DNA from: DASXZH01 sp036502005
Lineage (GTDB): Bacteria; Armatimonadota; Fimbriimonadia; Fimbriimonadales; Fimbriimonadaceae
Assembly: GCA_036502005.1 (NCBI GenBank)
Contig: DASXZH010000097.1
Coordinates: forward strand, 93,677 to 157,676
DNA: 64,000 nt
Direction of reading: 5' to 3'
The notes under the pieces are model-generated. The model ran no database searches and was not told the DNA's origin. It saw nothing but the letters and a program-made list of their open reading frames with translations. Positions 34,674-42,310 of the stretch are shown in pieces. The position numbers and the translations under genes are program-made. Position 1 is the first letter of the stretch, and the number at the start of each line of letters is the position of its first letter.

Positions 34674-35303
34674 ATGAGTGTTTTACATGTACAGGAAAGG
34701 TCCGCCGAGGCCAAACCTAAGGCTTTAAGGAAGACGGGCTTGGTCCCAATGGCCCTTGTCGCAAAGGGCGGCCAAACAACCTTGGTGCAAGGCAAGCTCC
34801 TCGATGTTCGAAGAGCCCTGGCTAGCGCCCATGGTGCTGGCATGATCGATGTGGAGCTGGAAGGCAAGAAGAAAGTTGGCGCGGTGGTTAAGTCAGTCGA
34901 CCGCGATATTCTCACCCGCGCGTTGATCCACGTCACCCTTCAACAGGTTAATAAGGACGACAAGATCAAGGTTGATATTCCCATCGTGGCCGTTGGAATG
35001 CCCCAGGCCGTTACCGATGGCGAAGCCATCTTGGTCCACCCAACCGACCACATCAAGGTTCGAGGCAAGGTTTCCGATATCCCCGATTCGATCGAGATCG
35101 ATATCTCCGGACTCGCGATTCACGAGTCGATCTTCGCCCATCAGGCCAAGTTGCCGGAAGGTGTCGAGCTTTTGAGTTCGCCGGATTCCCAGTTGTTTAG
35201 CGTTACCATTGCTAAGGAGCCGGAGCTGGAAGTTGCCGAGGAGCCGACGTCTATGGAAGTTCCCACCGTTGGAGAGAGCGACACGGAAGCTACCACAGAG
35301 TAA
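34674..35303 (+). CDS. rplY: 50S ribosomal protein bL25 (Ctc/TL5 type)
   Basis: 209 residues from the ATG at 34674, which has AAGGAG eight bases upstream; the frame runs further back without a ribosome site. The N-terminal half is the 5S-rRNA-binding L25 domain ('KALRKTGLVPMALVAKGGQT', 'ALIHVTLQQVNKDDKIKVDI'). The C-terminal beta domain ('VRGKVSDIPDSIEIDISGLA', 'LPEGVELLSSPDSQLFSVTI') marks the long Ctc/TL5 form. An acidic tail follows. It binds 5S rRNA in the central protuberance of the large subunit. No pth gene follows, unlike in many genomes. Confidence 0.93.
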   Translation: MSVLHVQERSAEAKPKALRKTGLVPMALVAKGGQTTLVQGKLLDVRRALASAHGAGMIDVELEGKKKVGAVVKSVDRDILTRALIHVTLQQVNKDDKIKVDIPIVAVGMPQAVTDGEAILVHPTDHIKVRGKVSDIPDSIEIDISGLAIHESIFAHQAKLPEGVELLSSPDSQLFSVTIAKEPELEVAEEPTSMEVPTVGESDTEATTE

Positions 35304-35310
35304 GAACTAT

Positions 35311-35458
35311 TTGTCATCGCGAGGAGGCTCTCCGTGGGCCGACGTGGCGATCTATTTTGCCAGCCGCTTAACCGGTGGTTCGCCAAGTAGATTGCCGCGT
35401 CGCTAATAGTAGGCGAGCAACGTGTGTGGAAAGCAACGCTCCTCGCAATGACAAATTA
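35311..35458. repeat. Cassette bounded by inverted TTGTCATYGCGAGGAG motifs
   Basis: Begins TTGTCATCGCGAGGAG eight bases after the bL25 stop and ends GCTCCTCGCAATGACAAATTA; AGATTGCCGCGTC is internal. Same family as 18107-18339. Confidence 0.8.
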
Positions 35459-35485
35459 CTAATTCGTTAAACCTCACCCACCACA

Positions 35486-36727
35486 ATGGGCATCAAAGCT
35501 CGAACCCCATTTAATCTATTAAGAACTGCCGTTGCCGTGTTAGCAATGGGCCTTTCGGGTGCGCTGTTTGCCCAGACGCCATCTGCGCCAACCCCAGCTA
35601 TAACCGATCCCCCACCGGCCATCACCTTCCCCGATTGGAGGGAGGTTCCCTCCGAAGAGGACACATCGGAGTTCGCGGTTACATTTCCGAGCGCGATCCA
35701 AACCCAATACCCGGAAAACAATGTGGTCCCGGTTCGGATCCTCATGCCCGCTCTACACGATCATCCGTTGCCGGTGGTGGTCGTTCTGCACTACTGGGGC
35801 GCGACGGACCAAAGGGAAGACCAAGAGCTAGCCCGCGAACTCAATGCAAGGGGGATTGCCGCCGCGCTCGTCACGCTCCCTTATCACTTAACAAGGTCTC
35901 CCAAGGGGCACCGTTCAGGCTCACTTGCCGTTCAGCCGGACACCGCGTCGTTGATCCAAATGATGACTCAGTCAGTGCTGGATGTCCGACGCGCCATCGA
36001 CTTTCTTGAAACGAGAAAGGAGTTCGAGCATGATCAGATCGGAATCGCTGGCACCAGCCTGGGTTCGCTCGTTTCAATTCTTACCTACGCGCTTGATTCT
36101 AGAATCAAGTCCGCTGCCTTTTTGCTTGGCGGAGTCGACCTGGCCGACATTATTTGGCACAGCAGCCGCGTGGTTCAGGTTCGAGAAACCTTAAGGCACA
36201 AGGGCTACACCGAGGCCCGGCTCGAAACCGAACTGGCCTCGATCGAACCCCTGAAATATCTGAAGGACCGCAAGACCGGGGACACCTTCGTGATTGGCGG
36301 CAGATACGACACAGTGGTGCCGCCAAACGATACGAAAAAGCTCATTGATGCTTTGCCGAACGCGAAAGTTCTTATGCTGGATACCGGGCATTACGGGGGC
36401 ATCTTCGTCGAAAAGAGGCTGCTTCGAACGGTCGCCGATTTCTTCGGCAAGGAGTTTCAAGGAAGCAAATATGCCCCGCCGATGCGGCTTTTTGCCCCCA
36501 CACTAAGAATCGGCGCGATTCTGGATAGCGGCGACGGTTTTCAACTGGCGGCCGGAATTGACCTGTTTAAGTTTGGCAAGAAAGTGCCTTTCTTCTCTTC
36601 GATTCTGGCAACCCCGAAAGGGCTGAACCTGTTTGCCGGGTTCGGGATCGGGCAAGGATTTGCGATCGGGGGTTTTGCCACTACCCGCAAGGTCAGCGCG
36701 GGGATTTGGTGGAGCACAGTTTTGTGA
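35486..36727 (+). CDS. Secreted alpha/beta hydrolase (dienelactone-hydrolase-like)
   Basis: 413 residues. Signal peptide 'TAVAVLAMGLSGALFAQ'. Hydrolase fold: 'LPVVVVLHYWGATD', nucleophile elbow 'IGIAGTSLGS' (Ser), Asp in 'VIGGRYDTVVPP', His in 'MLDTGHYGG'. An unusual C-terminal ~70-residue beta-rich extension ('LAAGIDLFKFGKKVPFFSSI') follows the hydrolase. Substrate unknown; esterase or peptidase activity is possible. It overlaps the next gene by four bases (GTGA). Confidence 0.85.
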   Translation: MGIKARTPFNLLRTAVAVLAMGLSGALFAQTPSAPTPAITDPPPAITFPDWREVPSEEDTSEFAVTFPSAIQTQYPENNVVPVRILMPALHDHPLPVVVVLHYWGATDQREDQELARELNARGIAAALVTLPYHLTRSPKGHRSGSLAVQPDTASLIQMMTQSVLDVRRAIDFLETRKEFEHDQIGIAGTSLGSLVSILTYALDSRIKSAAFLLGGVDLADIIWHSSRVVQVRETLRHKGYTEARLETELASIEPLKYLKDRKTGDTFVIGGRYDTVVPPNDTKKLIDALPNAKVLMLDTGHYGGIFVEKRLLRTVADFFGKEFQGSKYAPPMRLFAPTLRIGAILDSGDGFQLAAGIDLFKFGKKVPFFSSILATPKGLNLFAGFGIGQGFAIGGFATTRKVSAGIWWSTVL

Positions 36728-37488
36728 CCTCAAAGGAAGAGCACGCGCTTCTCGCTGATAACCTTGGCAAGACCTACTTGTCCATCGCGGGGGGCCTTCC
36801 TTCTACAGAATTTATCAAAAGCGAAGGTTGGGTTGCCGCTGTGAACCCCTTTGCCCACCCGATTTGTAATTTCGCCATTTGCGAGGACTGCGCCGACTTG
36901 GATATTAAGGAACTGAGGAGGCTGGCTTCCGGCCGTCCGTTTTTTAACGTTTACGTCAACCATTTTGCTGAAGAGGACGGGGCCCATGAAACGCTTGAAG
37001 AGAAAGGACTCGTACGGCTCTACAGACTGGACCAGATGGCCCGAACGCGAGAAGAGCCGGCAGGAAGACCCTGCGAACTCGCAGAGGCTTTTGGGGTGCA
37101 AGACCGGAAGCGGATCTCGGACTTTATGTGCTGGCAGTTTTTTTCCACCCAGACGCCGGCCATCCGCGATAAGATATCGGCCGCTACACTAAGTGCGCCT
37201 CAATTGAAACTATATGAGACGCAAGCCGTTGAAATAAGAAGCAGGCCAGCGGCAGCGGTTATGCTCCACAGAACCCCGGGCGTGCTCGGTCTTTACAACC
37301 TCTGCGTAGCGGTTCCTTTGCGCAAGAGAGGATACGGGTCGATGGTCGTACATGCCGTAGAAATACTTGGAATTCAAGAAAGTGTTATAGTGGGTTTACA
37401 GTGTGACCCTGGTTTATCTCACTGGTATGTGGGTCTGGGCCTGGAAAAAGTGGGCTCGGTCGATGTTTATGCTTTCAAAAAGTTATAA
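36724..37488 (+). CDS. GNAT-family N-acetyltransferase
   Basis: 254 residues from GTG 36724, coupled to the hydrolase stop (GTGA) with GGTGGAG upstream. The C-terminal half has the acetyl-CoA-binding pattern 'YNLCVAVPLRKRGYGSMVVH' (RxxGxG/A), then 'VGLQCDPGLSHWYVGLGLEK', the usual GNAT beta5-alpha4 region. The N-terminal half is a separate ~130-residue domain ('FFNVYVNHFAEEDGAHETLE'), often a degenerate second GNAT unit. Substrate unknown. Confidence 0.8.
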   Translation: MTSKEEHALLADNLGKTYLSIAGGLPSTEFIKSEGWVAAVNPFAHPICNFAICEDCADLDIKELRRLASGRPFFNVYVNHFAEEDGAHETLEEKGLVRLYRLDQMARTREEPAGRPCELAEAFGVQDRKRISDFMCWQFFSTQTPAIRDKISAATLSAPQLKLYETQAVEIRSRPAAAVMLHRTPGVLGLYNLCVAVPLRKRGYGSMVVHAVEILGIQESVIVGLQCDPGLSHWYVGLGLEKVGSVDVYAFKKL

Positions 37489-37510
37489 GATATAATTAAG
37501 GTTACTAACT

Positions 37511-38371
37511 TTGAATCGAAGCAAAACTGCATTTACGATGACTGAGTTAATGGTGGTTGTTGGCATCATTCTGATCCTTGCCGCCTTACTTTTCCCTGTC
37601 TTCGTGACCGCTAAAGCTGCCGCAGCGAAGTCAGTATGTGTAAGTAACCTCCATCAGGCATCGGTCGCGATGCAAGCCTATCTGAACGACTACGACGACC
37701 ACTTCACGCCTGTAAACTACGAACCCGGCCAGCCGCCGGACCCGACCAGCGACCGAACCTGGGTTCAACTTCTGCTCCCGTACATTCGCTCCTTCGATAT
37801 TTTCCGCGATCCCGCCGATACCGGCCGCGCTCCAGCAGGCAGCTCTTTTAACGAGGATTTGGTTCCGAGCGACACCTATGCCAGGTACTACATGGCGAGC
37901 CTAAAATCCGACATCGGTTACAACTACATTTACCTTTCTCCAATCTATTTGGAGAACAAGGAGTGGGTAGCGATGCCTGTTGACAGCTCTGACGTGACGG
38001 AACCCAGCCGAACCCTTATGTATATCGACAGCGTTTGGGCCCGAGATAGCAAGGGTTCACCTCAGGGCGGCGGAAACTGGCTCGTGGTTCCTCCGTGCAG
38101 ATTGGAAGTGGAATCCGGCGCGGTTGTGGATACTTTCCAGGTTGCTCCCGCAGATGATTTCTTTGCGGCAGCCAATGGCTGGAGCGGCGACAGCTCATCG
38201 CCCGTTATTTATGGCCATGCCTGGCCTTGGCACTCCAACCGCTTTAACGTGGCACGTGTGGATGGCAGCATAAAATCGATTACGCCAAGCGACTTGTCCT
38301 CCGGCTGCCAGGTCCAACCGCAATGGCAGGGTTACATCGTGGATCCTTCGTCGTACATCTGGGCAAGATGA
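37511..38371 (+). CDS. Pseudopilin-like protein (type IV pilin N-terminus, H-x9-DG-type C-terminus)
   Basis: 286 residues from TTG. 'AFTMTELMVVVGIILILAAL' is a type IV prepilin cleavage/methylation motif, although the residue before the usual Phe is Ala rather than Gly. 'CVSNLHQASVAMQAYLNDYD' and 'HSNRFNVARVDGSIKSI' are the conserved helix and H-x9-DG-like motif of DUF1559 pseudopilins abundant in Armatimonadota and Planctomycetota. It is inserted in the membrane and processed by a prepilin peptidase not in this window. TATAAT lies at 37491-37496. Confidence 0.85.
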   Translation: MNRSKTAFTMTELMVVVGIILILAALLFPVFVTAKAAAAKSVCVSNLHQASVAMQAYLNDYDDHFTPVNYEPGQPPDPTSDRTWVQLLLPYIRSFDIFRDPADTGRAPAGSSFNEDLVPSDTYARYYMASLKSDIGYNYIYLSPIYLENKEWVAMPVDSSDVTEPSRTLMYIDSVWARDSKGSPQGGGNWLVVPPCRLEVESGAVVDTFQVAPADDFFAAANGWSGDSSSPVIYGHAWPWHSNRFNVARVDGSIKSITPSDLSSGCQVQPQWQGYIVDPSSYIWAR

Positions 38372-38375
38372 GGCT

Positions 38376-39212
38376 CTAAGATGCTGCCGTCCGGCCCCGA
38401 ATCGACATCGAAAAGACGTTGTACGCGAAGGCATGGGCGGCTAGGTAGTCCGGCCTTGTCCACTCCACCGTGTAGCCATCCAGCCTTTCTATTCCTTCAA
38501 GGGTGACTACCATATCGACTTCTTCAACCTTGTGGAACTCAGCCCGCATGGTAACTGGAGTCGCCGGTTGAAAAGGCTTAATCGACTTGACTTTGTTGCA
38601 CCCCTCTTTCGCGGCGGCTTCTATGCCGGGGCCGGTCTCGCTCGGGTGCTTTACGCGTCCCGTATACTTTCCCGAGGCCGATTTGGTGGCGTAAGTGGCA
38701 CAGCCGAGGCTTTGCGCTTCGCTCGCGCCTGCTTCATCGCTGCTGACCATCACCACGGGAACCCCAAAATGCCCCGCAAGAGCCGCGTTCGCAGCGATCT
38801 CACCTGAAGTGACACCATTGATCCAAAAACGGTGCAAACCGCCAACGAGGGCGTGTTCCATGAGGGCTTCCGGCGTTCCCGCCATGGCGTGATAGCCGAT
38901 AAGCATTGAGGCATCGAAGGTTTCGTCGATGCCATCCATCATTCCGTATTTGCCGCTTCCAGCTCCGGAGATGAGTTCGGTCCCGGGTTCAAGCTCATCA
39001 ATGAGAAGATTTTTGCAATGGGCATGCCCGTCTTTAACGACCACCAGTTTGGCGCCGGCCGCTTTTGCGCCCCTAATCGCTGCGTTGACATCGTGGGTCA
39101 TCATTCGCCGGGCAAAGGCGAAGTCGTAGTGGTCGCCGCTTGGGCCGCCGCATTGGGAGAATGAGACGATGCCGGTACACCCCTCGATGTCCGCGGAGAT
39201 AAAGACTTTCAT
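38376..39212 (-). CDS. M55-family D-aminopeptidase (DppA-like)
   Basis: 278 residues from ATG 39212. 'MKVFISADIEGCTGI' carries the Asp and Glu zinc ligands; 'VVVKDGHAHCKNLL' and 'MLIGYHAMAGTPEALMEHAL' supply His residues of the DppA active site. 'WINGVTSGEIAANAALAGHF' and 'VMVSSDEAGASEAQSLG' are also conserved. The family forms decameric rings and hydrolyses D-Ala dipeptides from peptidoglycan. It stands alone here, with no Dpp transporter. Confidence 0.92.
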   Translation of the reverse strand: MKVFISADIEGCTGIVSFSQCGGPSGDHYDFAFARRMMTHDVNAAIRGAKAAGAKLVVVKDGHAHCKNLLIDELEPGTELISGAGSGKYGMMDGIDETFDASMLIGYHAMAGTPEALMEHALVGGLHRFWINGVTSGEIAANAALAGHFGVPVVMVSSDEAGASEAQSLGCATYATKSASGKYTGRVKHPSETGPGIEAAAKEGCNKVKSIKPFQPATPVTMRAEFHKVEEVDMVVTLEGIERLDGYTVEWTRPDYLAAHAFAYNVFSMSIRGRTAAS

Positions 39213-39891
39213 AAGGTCTATTATCCCTGCGGAAGCCAAAGAAGTAAGTTGTTCCTTGCACCCAGACTTCGTCGCCCTTTCGCTCCTCCTAATGACAACA
39301 GACGTCTAGACTACAAGCTGGGGTTGGGACCATCGGAGCCTTCGGAGCACGCAGCCCTCAGATGACCCAAGGGGTCTAAATATTAAAGCGAAGGGTTTTA
39401 ACCCTGGCAACTGAAGGAATAAGTTAGCCTCCGGTCCTCATAGTCCGCCCTGAGGAGGGGCAAATCGAAAGAAGTCTTCCGGGTGTTGGGTTCCTTCCTT
39501 CCCGGCTGCTTACCTATTACAACTTCCTCTTCCTTTTTTTATTTGTCTCCGACCGCCACCGCTGGCGTGCCGGTCCATCGGAATGGACTTCCCTCGCTCA
39601 CTTCGCGCTCCCTCCCGGGATCGGTAGTTTTATGGCTTGCCAACTTTGGGTTCTATTGCCCGCGTTCCGCCTGCTCGTTCGCTCGGCGGCCCACAGGCGG
39701 GGCTCACCGGAGACGGTTTAGTTCTAGCAGACTATGGATGGGCCTATGGACTGCTTAGCTGGTCCTGGAGCACCTAATTAACGAGAGCTTCAAATGTTGT
39801 CATTTCAGTCTTTCACAGAGCCTCCGGGACCAGTGCTACGCTCGCAATGACAAACAGGAATTGGGCTCGATGCAGCCGTCCTCCCGTCCGA
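39213..39891. other. Non-coding gap with repeats
   Basis: Roughly 680 bases with no convincing gene. It contains a TAATGACAACAG fragment (39290), 'AGCTGGGGTTGGGACCAT' text, and the 65-bp repeat at 39791-39855. A 91-codon plus-strand frame at 39483-39758 has no ribosome site and an odd composition; I do not accept it. Confidence 0.7.
39791..39855. repeat. 65-bp dispersed repeat, copy 1
   Basis: CAAATGTTGTCATTTCAG...CTCGCAATGACAAAC; 57 of 65 positions match 48576-48640 in the same orientation. Ends are partly complementary (TTGTCATT / AATGACAA). Confidence 0.85.
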
Positions 39892-41187
39892 CTAGCTCGC
39901 GGACGCCGCAACCTCATCCAGCGCCAACTTGATTCGCCTCACAATCTCCCCAATCAGCGCCTCATCCGAACTCAGCGGCGGCGCAAACCTAAATGTGCGA
40001 TGGCGCGTTTCCTTCGTCAAAATCCCAGTCTTCAAAAAAGCGTTTGTGGTTTGCTCATCGTAGCCGGGCTGGATCTCAAGCCCGATAAGTAGTCCTCTGC
40101 CCCGGACCTCGCGCACAACCTTGTGGTCCAAATCCTTTAAGCCTTGCAAGAAAAAAGCCCCGAGCTTTCGGCACCGAACATCGTAATCCGCGGCGGACAT
40201 TTCAGCCAGCGTCTCCATGGCAACCGCGCAGGAAAGGGGATTTCCGCCAAACGTGCTGCCGTGGCTGCCCGGCGTAAACACCGCCATCACTTCTTCGCGC
40301 CCAACAACGGCGGCGACTGGGAATACGCCCCCGCCAAGGGCCTTGCCAAGGCACATCAGGTCTGGCTCGGCATCCTCATATTGCCAGGCAAACCTGTAGC
40401 CGGTTCGGCAAAACCCGGTCTGCACTTCATCCCAAATCAGAAACACATTGTTCTTGGTGCAGAGTTCGCGCAATCCGGCCATGTAGCCGTCCGGCGGAAT
40501 CAAAATTCCACCCTCGGCCTGGATCGGCTCCATAAGAATAGCGGCCGTATTTGGCGTTATCGCCGCCTTCGCTGCATTGATATCGCCAAAGGGAACAGTG
40601 ATGAAGCCCGCCGCAAACGGCCCAAACCCGGCCTTATAGTTCTCTTCGCTGCTGAAGCCGACGATGGTGGTCGAGCGCCCATGGAAGTTCTCGGCGGCGA
40701 CGATGATCTCCGCTTTATCCGCCTCAACTCCCTTTACCGAGTACGACCAACGGCGAGCCAGCTTAATAGCCGTCTCCACCGCCTCAGTGCCAGTATTCAT
40801 GGGGCACGCCATATCAGTGTCTGTAAACTCGCACAGTGCGCGAAGATACAGGGCCAATTCGCGCGTGTAAACGGCGCGGCTGGTAAGTATCAACCGCTTT
40901 GATTGAGCGGCCATAACGTCCAATATCTTTGTGGGAAGGTGCCCAAAACATAGGGCCGAATAGCAGCCAACGCAATCGATATAGGATTTGCCGTGGGCAT
41001 CCGTCACGTAGGGGCCGTGGCCGGCCGTGATGGTCACATCGATGGGATGATAGTTATGGGTGCCATAGCGCAGGGTGGTCTCCACGCACTCCTCGTGCGT
41101 CATCTTTTCGATGACATGCTCGACCCCAAAATTGCGAAGTTGGGCAAGGAGATCGGTATCTTCGGGCAAATTGTTAGGCAGCGCCAT
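39892..41187 (-). CDS. rocD: Ornithine aminotransferase
   Basis: 431 residues from ATG 41187 (MALPNNLPEDTDLL); the frame extends 41 codons further into sequence unlike the family. Class III aminotransferase motifs: 'MNTGTEAVETAIKLARRWSY', 'NFHGRSTTIVGFSSEENYKA', 'LIWDEVQTGFCRTGY' and the PLP-lysine segment 'CLGKALGGGVFPVAAVVG', then 'GSHGSTFGGNPLSCAVAMET'. These match ornithine-oxo-acid transaminases best (ornithine + 2-oxoglutarate to glutamate semialdehyde + glutamate), although a related omega-aminotransferase is possible. Cytoplasmic, single gene. Confidence 0.85.
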   Translation of the reverse strand: MALPNNLPEDTDLLAQLRNFGVEHVIEKMTHEECVETTLRYGTHNYHPIDVTITAGHGPYVTDAHGKSYIDCVGCYSALCFGHLPTKILDVMAAQSKRLILTSRAVYTRELALYLRALCEFTDTDMACPMNTGTEAVETAIKLARRWSYSVKGVEADKAEIIVAAENFHGRSTTIVGFSSEENYKAGFGPFAAGFITVPFGDINAAKAAITPNTAAILMEPIQAEGGILIPPDGYMAGLRELCTKNNVFLIWDEVQTGFCRTGYRFAWQYEDAEPDLMCLGKALGGGVFPVAAVVGREEVMAVFTPGSHGSTFGGNPLSCAVAMETLAEMSAADYDVRCRKLGAFFLQGLKDLDHKVVREVRGRGLLIGLEIQPGYDEQTTNAFLKTGILTKETRHRTFRFAPPLSSDEALIGEIVRRIKLALDEVAASAS

Positions 41188-41242
41188 AGTGTTGATTCTA
41201 CTTAACCGCCCGTCTTTCGCTTTTCGAGCCTGACTCAGGCGG

Positions 41243-41248
41243 TATGAT
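41243..41248 (+). promoter_or_regulatory. -10 box directly before a start codon
   Basis: TATGAT, six bases, then the ATG at 41255. No good -35 is seen. If used, the transcript begins at or beside the ATG. Confidence 0.4.
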
Positions 41249-41254
41249 CGCGGA

Positions 41255-41728
41255 ATGCTCCGCAGAGCTTCCTTATTCCTATTTTCGGTCTTATTGGCAG
41301 GCGTCGCCATCTCGCAGACCCCCGCAAAAGCACCTTATCAGAAGCTTTACGACAAGATTTGCAAGGCCTTTGAGTCCAAAAACGAGATGGAGTTTCTAAG
41401 CTATCTCACGCCCCAGTTCGAGCAAGTGCAAAACGGCAAGCCACCGGTTACGAGGGCACAGATCGCTAACTCTTTCCAGAAGGAACTTTCGACGTTTAAG
41501 AACGTAAAGTGGTCCCGCGAGGTGCTAAAAGTGACGCCCAACGGCCCTGCTTTTGATGTTTATGTTGGTTCCCACATGGTGGCCACCATTATCGAGAATA
41601 ACAAGCCGCATGCTTATGTGATTGATAGCAAGAGCCTAGACACTTGGAATTCGGGCATGAAAATCGAGCAATCGCGGGTTTTAAAGCTTTCCATCATTAA
41701 GGATGGCAAGCACATCACCTTGCATTAG
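41255..41728 (+). CDS. Small secreted protein, NTF2-like
   Basis: 157 residues. Signal peptide 'ASLFLFSVLLAGVAISQ'. The mature part 'APYQKLYDKICKAFESKNEM' followed by 'FLSYLTPQFEQVQNGKPPVT' has the helix-helix opening of NTF2-like (SnoaL/DUF4440) domains, and later strands fit ('KWSREVLKVTPNGPAFDVYV'). No catalytic residues are identified. Likely a periplasmic or extracellular binding protein. No Shine-Dalgarno is visible; a -10 box ends six bases before the ATG. Confidence 0.65.
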   Translation: MLRRASLFLFSVLLAGVAISQTPAKAPYQKLYDKICKAFESKNEMEFLSYLTPQFEQVQNGKPPVTRAQIANSFQKELSTFKNVKWSREVLKVTPNGPAFDVYVGSHMVATIIENNKPHAYVIDSKSLDTWNSGMKIEQSRVLKLSIIKDGKHITLH

Positions 41729-41848
41729 AGGCGCTTTCTGGGCCGATTGGATGATCTAGGGATGCCGTCCCTCCGGGACTCAGGAAATGATTGGCCTTAT
41801 TCCAGGCCTTACGGCCTTCGCTAAACTCTTGCTGCCCTCCGGGCCTGC

Positions 41849-42187
41849 TCAGATTCTTTCGGGGACGCCGTCCAATATTTCCTTCAGCTTAAACGTTAAC
41901 TCGCTGTTGCTTGCAAGCTTGTCACACGCGAGGGTTTTGCCAAGCTCCTGAAGCTGTTTTTCTTTATGCCCGGCGTGGGCGATGACGTAGATGCCTTTTT
42001 CCTTTAGGAGAGGAACCAAGGTCTGGGCGTCCATAGTGGTTGAGCCTAAGTTCACAATCGCGGCTTCGGCTTGGGGCAAGTCTTTGGGAATTGAGCCGAG
42101 CAGGTCCGCCTCGTGGCCGAGGGAGTTTACGGTCTTTTTGAGCCTCGCGCTCCACATGAGGTTGTCTTCGAAAATCAGAACGCGCAT
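41849..42187 (-). CDS. Stand-alone receiver-like protein
   Basis: 112 residues from ATG 42187; the longer frame adds 28 unlikely codons. 'MRVLIFEDNLMWSARLKKTV' has the E-D acidic pair of receiver domains, but the phospho-acceptor position reads 'AAIVNLGSTT' (Asn in place of Asp), so phosphotransfer is unlikely. 'GIYVIAHAGHKEKQLQELGK' and 'DKLASNSEL' correspond to beta4-beta5. It is a pseudo-receiver, perhaps binding a protein partner without phosphorylation. No output domain. Confidence 0.7.
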   Translation of the reverse strand: MRVLIFEDNLMWSARLKKTVNSLGHEADLLGSIPKDLPQAEAAIVNLGSTTMDAQTLVPLLKEKGIYVIAHAGHKEKQLQELGKTLACDKLASNSELTFKLKEILDGVPERI

Positions 42188-42310
42188 GAGTTCAAGATAC
42201 CGGATGAGCTTATTTTCCACGCTACTCGCATTGTTGTTGCTAAACAAAAAATCTATCATGACCGTGCTCACGCATCATTTGTTGAGTTGCCTGTGCTAGG
42301 GTAATCATAG

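Noticed and set aside
39483..39758. 91-codon plus-strand gene
   Set aside because: No ribosome site or promoter, unusual Pro/Arg/Ser mix, inside a repeat-rich gap.
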